Shown here piece by piece: positions 15,277 to 19,336 of a stretch of 19,336 nt of DNA (positions are counted from its first letter, which is position 1; each line of letters begins with the position of its first letter). The stretch comes from Spirochaetales bacterium. GTDB taxonomy: Bacteria > Spirochaetota > Spirochaetia > DSM-27196 > PWMO01. The DNA lies in assembly GCA_007123465.1 (NCBI GenBank), contig SKLB01000362.1, positions 1 to 19,336 on the forward strand. Reading direction: 5' to 3'. Position numbers and translations under genes: made by a program. The notes below the pieces were generated by a model. It ran no database searches, was not told where the DNA came from, and saw nothing but the letters and a program-made list of their open reading frames with translations.

Positions 15277-16278
15277 ATGAAAATTGCGATTAACGGATTT
15301 GGACGAATCGGGCGCAACGTCTTCAAGATCGCGCTGGAAAAAGGCGTGGAAGTGGTCGGCATCAACGACATCACCGAGAACAAAGTACTGGCGCATCTGC
15401 TCAAGTATGACTCGACGCAGGGCAAGTTCAACGGTACCGTCGAATACGATGACAAGCACCTGATTGTAAACGGCACGAAGTATTCGGTCTCCGCCGAACG
15501 CAATCCCGCTAACATACCGTGGGGCCAGGCTCCCGACGTAGTTATCGAATCCACCGGCATCTTCCGCACCAAAGAGAGCCCCAAGGGCGGATACGGCGAT
15601 CACCTCAAAAACGAGAAGTTTCCGGCTAAGAAGGTCATCCTTACCGTTCCGGCCAAAGATACAATCGACCGCATGATTGTGCTCGGTGTCAATGACGATG
15701 ATCTACAGCCTACCGATCAGTGCGTTTCCAACGCATCGTGCACCACCAACTGCCTGGCGCCGGTAGCCAAAGTGCTGCACGACACCTTCGGTATCGAACA
15801 GGGTTTCATGACCACGATTCACTCCTACACCAATGACCAGGCAATTCTGGATGCCCCGCACTCGGACCTGCGCCGTGCGCGCTCTGCCGCCATCAACCAG
15901 ATCCCGACAACCACGGGGGCAGCCAAGGCCGTCGGCAAGGTACTGCCGGATCTGAAGGGCAAGCTGGATGGGTGTGCGGTACGCGTTCCCACCCCAACCG
16001 GTTCACTGGTGGACCTGGTGGCAACCCTGAAGCGTGAAGCGTCTATCGATGAGATCAACGCCGCGATGAAGAAAGCCGCCGAGGGCCCGATGAAAGGTAT
16101 TCTCGAGTATACCGAGGATGAGATTGTATCAACTGACGTCATCCACAACGATCACTCGTCAATCTTTGATGCCGCCAGCACCATGGTCAGCGGCAAGATG
16201 GTCAAGGTATTTTCGTGGTACGACAATGAGTGGGGCTACTCTGCCCGGGTTGTCGATCTCGCGGTCAAGATGGCATAA
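15277..16278 (+). CDS. gap: Glyceraldehyde-3-phosphate dehydrogenase, type I
   Basis: This cytoplasmic glycolytic enzyme oxidises glyceraldehyde 3-phosphate to 1,3-bisphosphoglycerate with reduction of NAD+. The 333-residue length is standard for type I GAPDH. The Rossmann motif NGFGRIGRNVF starts at residue 6, and Asp31 in GINDI at the end of the second strand favours NAD over NADP. The active-site motif SNASCTTNCLAP gives nucleophile Cys155, and His182 in TTIHSYTND is the catalytic base. The C-terminal WYDNEWGYSARVVDL is intact. It has its own promoter region and a consensus Shine-Dalgarno. The next gene is pgk, 12 bases downstream, encoding the next step of glycolysis. No oddity was seen. 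Confidence 0.98.
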   Translation: MKIAINGFGRIGRNVFKIALEKGVEVVGINDITENKVLAHLLKYDSTQGKFNGTVEYDDKHLIVNGTKYSVSAERNPANIPWGQAPDVVIESTGIFRTKESPKGGYGDHLKNEKFPAKKVILTVPAKDTIDRMIVLGVNDDDLQPTDQCVSNASCTTNCLAPVAKVLHDTFGIEQGFMTTIHSYTNDQAILDAPHSDLRRARSAAINQIPTTTGAAKAVGKVLPDLKGKLDGCAVRVPTPTGSLVDLVATLKREASIDEINAAMKKAAEGPMKGILEYTEDEIVSTDVIHNDHSSIFDAASTMVSGKMVKVFSWYDNEWGYSARVVDLAVKMA

Positions 16279-16290
16279 CGGAGGCGCACT

Positions 16291-17472
16291 ATGGCAGTTC
16301 GCAAAGTAAAAGACGCGGACCTGGAGAACAAGCGCGTTCTGGTTCGTGTTGATTTCAACGTGCCACTCAAAGACGGCGCAGTAACCGACGATACCCGCAT
16401 CCGCGCGGCACTGCCGACGCTGAAGTATGTTCTCGACCAGCCTGGAACCAGGCTGATACTGATGAGTCATCTCGGCCGTCCCAAAGACGGGCCGGATCCA
16501 GAGTTCAGCCTCAAACCGGTGGCCGCCAGGCTCTCAGAGCTCATCGGGCGGCCGGTCAAGACCGCCGATGACTGCGTTGGGCCGGTTGCCGAAGAGGCTG
16601 CCGGCGCGCTCTCGGCCGGAGATATCCTGTTGCTCGAAAACGTCCGCTTCCACAAGTCCGAGACCAAGAACGATCCCGAATTTGCCGCACAGCTGGCCAG
16701 GCTGGGCGAGGTCTACGTTAATGACGCCTTTGGCTCGGCTCATCGGGCTCACGCTTCCACCGAAGGCGTGGCCCATCTGCTGCCGGCGTACGCCGGCCTG
16801 TTGATCGAAAAGGAAGTTGCCTTTTTCGAACCGATTCTGAAGGATCCGGCCAAACCGTTTGTGGCGATTATCGGTGGAGCAAAGGTTTCGAGCAAGATCG
16901 CCGTGCTCGAGTCGTTGCTGCCGAACTGCACTACGCTTGTGATCGGCGGCGGAATGTCCTACACCTTCCTCAAGGCTCAAGGGCACCAAATCGGCAAGTC
17001 CCTGGTGGAGGATGACTACATATCAACTGCCGGCGAGATGCTGCAGGCTGCACGTGAAAAAGGGGTCGAAGTGGTGCTTCCGGTTGATCACAGCGTTGCT
17101 TCAGAGTTCAGCGAAGACGCAAAGCCCGAGCCGGTGGACAGCGTCGATATCCCAGCTGAAAAGATAGGGCTCGATATCGGTCCCAAGACTATCGAGAAGC
17201 TGCGCTCAATTATCTCCGGTGCCAGGACCGTGCTGTGGAACGGGCCAATGGGCGTCTTCGAGTTTGACAATTTTGCCAAAGGAACGCACGAAGTTGCCAG
17301 GATGGTAGCCGACTGCTCCGGCACAACGATCGTCGGTGGCGGTGACTCAGTGGCGGCAGCCAACAAGTTTGGTGTAGCTGAGCGCATCGATCATGTCTCG
17401 ACAGGCGGCGGTGCATCGCTTGAGTTCCTCGAGGGCAAAGTCCTGCCGGGAATCAAGGCGCTGGAAGCGTGA
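16291..17472 (+). CDS. pgk: Phosphoglycerate kinase
   Basis: This enzyme transfers phosphate from 1,3-bisphosphoglycerate to ADP, the first ATP-yielding step of glycolysis. The 393-residue product has the N-terminal substrate-binding signature RVLVRVDFNVPLKDG (about 15-29), the SHLGRPK motif (about 59-65), and GGAKVSSKI in the hinge region. The nucleotide-binding elements WNGPMGVFEF and GGGDSVAAANKFG (from about 349), and the closing STGGGASLEFLEGK, are also present. All are intact and in order. The ATG at 16291 is preceded by GGAGG at 16280-16284, six bases away. It lies between gap and tpiA with short gaps on both sides and no terminator, consistent with one glycolytic operon. Confidence 0.98.
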   Translation: MAVRKVKDADLENKRVLVRVDFNVPLKDGAVTDDTRIRAALPTLKYVLDQPGTRLILMSHLGRPKDGPDPEFSLKPVAARLSELIGRPVKTADDCVGPVAEEAAGALSAGDILLLENVRFHKSETKNDPEFAAQLARLGEVYVNDAFGSAHRAHASTEGVAHLLPAYAGLLIEKEVAFFEPILKDPAKPFVAIIGGAKVSSKIAVLESLLPNCTTLVIGGGMSYTFLKAQGHQIGKSLVEDDYISTAGEMLQAAREKGVEVVLPVDHSVASEFSEDAKPEPVDSVDIPAEKIGLDIGPKTIEKLRSIISGARTVLWNGPMGVFEFDNFAKGTHEVARMVADCSGTTIVGGGDSVAAANKFGVAERIDHVSTGGGASLEFLEGKVLPGIKALEA

Positions 17473-17488
17473 GTCGCGGTCGGAAAGC

Positions 17489-17496
17489 AAGGAGAG
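17489..17496 (+). promoter_or_regulatory. Shine-Dalgarno deciding the GTG start of tpiA
   Basis: AAGGAGAG lies 4 bases before GTG 17501. The codons that follow encode the conserved RKPYIAGNWKMHK N-terminus, so the open frame upstream, which runs into pgk, is not part of the gene. Confidence 0.75.
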
Positions 17497-17500
17497 TAGT

Positions 17501-18256
17501 GTGAGAAAACCGTACATCGCCGGCAACTGGAAGATGCACAAGACGGCTAGCGAAGCTGCCGCGTTTGCCCGAGAGCTGCGTGAACAGCTCGATGGAGCAC
17601 CCCACACCGTCATGCTGGCGCCACCGTTTACTGCGCTGGCAGCGGTTTCCGACGTGCTCAGAGGGTCAAGTATCCTGCTTGGCGCCCAGAACATGGCCAC
17701 TGAAGAATCCGGCGCGCATACCGGCGAGGTTTCGGTGCTGATGCTCAAAGAGCTGAGCGTATCGGTTGTTATACTGGGCCATTCAGAGCGCCGGCACAGT
17801 TACGGTGAGACCGATGCACAGATCAACGCCAAAGTGAAACTCGCGTTAGCGCACGGTCTGAGCGCGATTCTTTGCATTGGCGAAACGCTCGATGAGCGTG
17901 AGGCAGACCGCGTGACCGAGGTTGTTGAGAGTCAGCTGCAAAAGGGCCTGGCCGGGATAAGCCAGGACGCACTCTCCAGCGTGGTAATCGCCTACGAACC
18001 GGTGTGGGCTATCGGAACCGGGAAGACCGCGACCCCCGACGATGCCGACAGTGTGCATCGTGTGATTCGCAACAAGCTGGCTGACCTCTATTCGAAAAGT
18101 GCGGCAGATGCTATGGTTATCCAGTACGGTGGCTCGGTCAAGCCGGATAACGTTGTCGGCCTGATGGAAAAACCGAACATTGACGGCGCACTGGTAGGTG
18201 GAGCCTCGTTAAAAACAGAGCTATTTGTTCCGATCGCTCGCTTCGATCGGGCTTGA
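17501..18256 (+). CDS. tpiA: Triosephosphate isomerase
   Basis: This enzyme interconverts dihydroxyacetone phosphate and glyceraldehyde 3-phosphate. The 251-residue product is the normal length. Catalytic residues are visible: Asn9 and Lys11 in GNWKMHK, His94 in LGHSERR, and Glu166 in AYEPVWAIGTGK, which also begins the mobile lid loop. The phosphate-binding GGSV and late GALVGGASL motifs are present. The start is GTG 17501, 28 bases after the pgk stop, with a good Shine-Dalgarno. The stop is followed after 10 bases by secG, so the glycolytic run appears to continue into a secretion gene, an arrangement common in bacteria. Confidence 0.97.
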   Translation: MRKPYIAGNWKMHKTASEAAAFARELREQLDGAPHTVMLAPPFTALAAVSDVLRGSSILLGAQNMATEESGAHTGEVSVLMLKELSVSVVILGHSERRHSYGETDAQINAKVKLALAHGLSAILCIGETLDEREADRVTEVVESQLQKGLAGISQDALSSVVIAYEPVWAIGTGKTATPDDADSVHRVIRNKLADLYSKSAADAMVIQYGGSVKPDNVVGLMEKPNIDGALVGGASLKTELFVPIARFDRA

Positions 18257-18266
18257 GGGAGAAAGA

Positions 18267-18668
18267 ATGGGATTGCTGAGCATAATGCTGCTTGTTCTGT
18301 TTGTCATAACGGCGCTTCTGTTGATCGCAATTGTTATGATCCAGGACGAGGGCGGTGAAGGCCTGGGCGGAATTTTCGGAGGCGGATCTTCAACCCAGGT
18401 CGGCAACCGATCTGGAAACATATTAACCAAGACAACCTCAATTCTGGGGGCTATCTTTCTGTTGAGTTCATTCGGGCTCGCATGGATGGGACGGACACCG
18501 GATGCAAGCGACGTGGAGGCGGCTGCGCGTCGCTTGCAGGATGGGGAAGGTGTGGAGTGGTGGCGGACCGACGACCTGCCGCAGGAAGAGCTGGACCTGC
18601 CTGAACTGGATGATGGACAGCTGCTCGAGCCTGCACCGGGCGATGAACCGTCACAGACCGAAGAATAA
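18267..18668 (+). CDS. secG: Preprotein translocase subunit SecG with acidic C-terminal tail
   Basis: SecG is the small accessory subunit of the SecYEG channel that assists protein export through the inner membrane. The 133-residue product has two membrane helices (about 3-24 and 56-74). They flank the loop IQDEGGEGLGGIFGGGSS, which is the SecG glycine-rich signature, and NILTKTTSILG, matching the conserved FLTKxT region. ATG 18267 is preceded by AGGGAG at 18256-18261. Beyond the second helix there is an extension of about 59 residues (75-133), rich in Asp and Glu with few basic residues and a WW pair near 98-99. Many SecG proteins are only 75-120 residues with short tails. It sits directly after tpiA. 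Confidence 0.93.
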   Translation: MGLLSIMLLVLFVITALLLIAIVMIQDEGGEGLGGIFGGGSSTQVGNRSGNILTKTTSILGAIFLLSSFGLAWMGRTPDASDVEAAARRLQDGEGVEWWRTDDLPQEELDLPELDDGQLLEPAPGDEPSQTEE

Positions 18669-18701
18669 CCACACTGCACGGGTTTTTGCTGGAGGGGAAA
18701 C

Positions 18702-19112
18702 ATGCGCGTCGCTGCCGTCTTTGTGCCCGGCAAGAACCGGGGTCGTCTACTGGAAGTTACTAAATCGCTGGCACGCGGAATTGAGGCCCAGGGGCACCAG
18801 GTAGACCTGATCGACGCCGGACGCGATGTCAACAGCAAGCTCAGTGTCTACCAGTACATAGCGCTGGGAACAGAACAGACTGCATTTTTCGGCGGCCGGG
18901 TTCCCCCTCGCATCGGTGAGTTTCTCAAGAATGCCGGCGTGGTAGGTGGGAAAAAGACGTTTGCGTTTGTCATCAAGAAACCAGTGGGGTCCGGCAAGGC
19001 GCTTTCACGACTGATGAAGGTCATGGAAGGCGAGGGCATGTTTATTCGTTTTTCCGACGTCGTACGATCTGCCGCAGAGGCGGAGATAATTGGCAAGCGG
19101 CTCCAGATCTAA
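18702..19112 (+). CDS. Small flavodoxin-fold-like protein of unknown function
   Basis: The 136-residue product starts at ATG 18702 with GGAGGGG at 18691-18697. It has an alternating beta/alpha pattern: a hydrophobic first strand (RVAAVFVPG), a helix (GRLLEVTKSLARGIEAQG), a second strand (HQVDLIDAG), YQYIALGTE where flavodoxins have their third strand, PPRIGEFLKN, the strand KKTFAFVIKK, and a C-terminal helix. This order fits the flavodoxin/NAD(P)H-oxidoreductase-like fold. The usual flavodoxin phosphate loop (SxTGNT) is absent, and the loop reads PGKNRG instead. FMN binding is therefore uncertain. No signal peptide or cysteine is seen, so it is probably cytoplasmic. It lies between secG and a J-domain gene. 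I do not recognise a specific family. Confidence 0.7.
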   Translation: MRVAAVFVPGKNRGRLLEVTKSLARGIEAQGHQVDLIDAGRDVNSKLSVYQYIALGTEQTAFFGGRVPPRIGEFLKNAGVVGGKKTFAFVIKKPVGSGKALSRLMKVMEGEGMFIRFSDVVRSAAEAEIIGKRLQI

Positions 19113-19117
19113 GGGTT

Positions 19118-19336
19118 GTGCAGAGCTATTACGATCTTCTACAGGTAGAGATTTCGTGTTCTCCCGAGGAACTGCGCCGGGCTTTCCGCCGCAGAGCAAA
19201 GGAGCTACACCCGGATCTGACCTCGGCTGCTGAAAGCGTTGAGAAGATGCGCCTGTTGATACAGGCGTACCGCACACTCAGTGATCCAATCCTGCGCGAA
19301 GACTACGATCGCCGTCACGCTGTACACGCTGGAAAA
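19118..19336 (+). CDS. J-domain (DnaJ-like) protein, N-terminal part (3' end outside window)
   Basis: Seventy-three codons are visible before the window ends. They encode a clear J-domain at the very N-terminus: SYYDLLQVEISCSPEELRRA, the helix RRRAKEL, the signature His31-Pro32-Asp33, then KMRLLIQAYRTLSDPILRED and YDRRHA. The HPD tripeptide stimulates Hsp70/DnaK ATPase activity. GTG 19118 is the best start because it places the domain at residue 3. It lies 5 bases after the stop of the preceding gene and has only AAGGG, too close, as a ribosome site, so translation is probably coupled. Without the rest it cannot be told whether this is full DnaJ, CbpA-like or a short type III J-protein. The sequence begins unlike canonical DnaJ (usually KxDYYExLGV), which favours type III. 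Confidence 0.85.
   Translation, partial: MQSYYDLLQVEISCSPEELRRAFRRRAKELHPDLTSAAESVEKMRLLIQAYRTLSDPILREDYDRRHAVHAGK

Noticed and set aside
1..19336. CRISPR arrays, tRNA or rRNA genes, insertion sequences, prophage or defence genes
   Set aside because: No regularly spaced repeats, transposase or phage proteins, or RNA-gene signatures were seen. Gaps between genes are all under about 100 bases and are explained by promoters, ribosome sites or a terminator.

Overview
This 19.3 kb window looks like a compact chromosomal segment of a free-living spirochaete (Spirochaetaceae/Spirochaetales). Nearly every base is coding, all 17 genes lie on the + strand, and GC content is moderately high. The assignment rests on a bacterial V-type ATPase operon in the order atpB-atpD-atpI-atpK, on uvrA followed directly by a large LptD/OstA-like outer-membrane gene (an arrangement I recall from Treponema), and on a ybeZ(phoH)-ybeY-corC cluster that ends in a TPR gene. 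Species cannot be named from this. No tRNA, rRNA, CRISPR array, insertion sequence or phage gene was seen, and no intergenic stretch exceeds about 100 bases.

Region 1 (1-3678): the 3' end of the V-type ATPase operon. It holds the C-terminal part of subunit B, then D, I and the four-helix K (rotor) subunit, and closes with an intrinsic terminator. The K subunit keeps the full set of residues that bind Na+ in the Enterococcus enzyme, so Na+ coupling is a reasonable inference. Region 2 (3717-10925): an exported TPR protein, uvrA (excision repair) and a 1142-residue LptD-like protein whose start overlaps the uvrA stop. Region 3 (10931-15182): a sigma70-type promoter followed by ybeZ, ybeY, corC and a large exported TPR protein. 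These four genes abut or overlap and are probably one transcript. The first three form the conserved ribosome-maturation/ion-homeostasis cluster, and the fourth looks like an envelope protein with a CsgG/FlgT-like C-terminal region.

Region 4 (15199-19336): a promoter region, then gap-pgk-tpiA (three successive glycolytic steps), secG (Sec translocon), a small flavodoxin-fold-like protein, and the N-terminal part of a J-domain protein cut by the window edge. Close spacing and the lack of visible terminators suggest co-transcription.

Most of the window is ordinary housekeeping DNA. I found no evidence of a wholly new system. Points worth a second look are residue-level or architectural: loss of the first Cys pair of the UvrA N-terminal zinc motif, an SAP-like helical motif at the mature N-terminus of a cysteine-free LptD homologue, the Na+ ligand set in AtpK, a long acidic SecG tail, the TPR plus CsgG/FlgT-like fusion, and a flavodoxin-like protein without a recognisable FMN phosphate loop.
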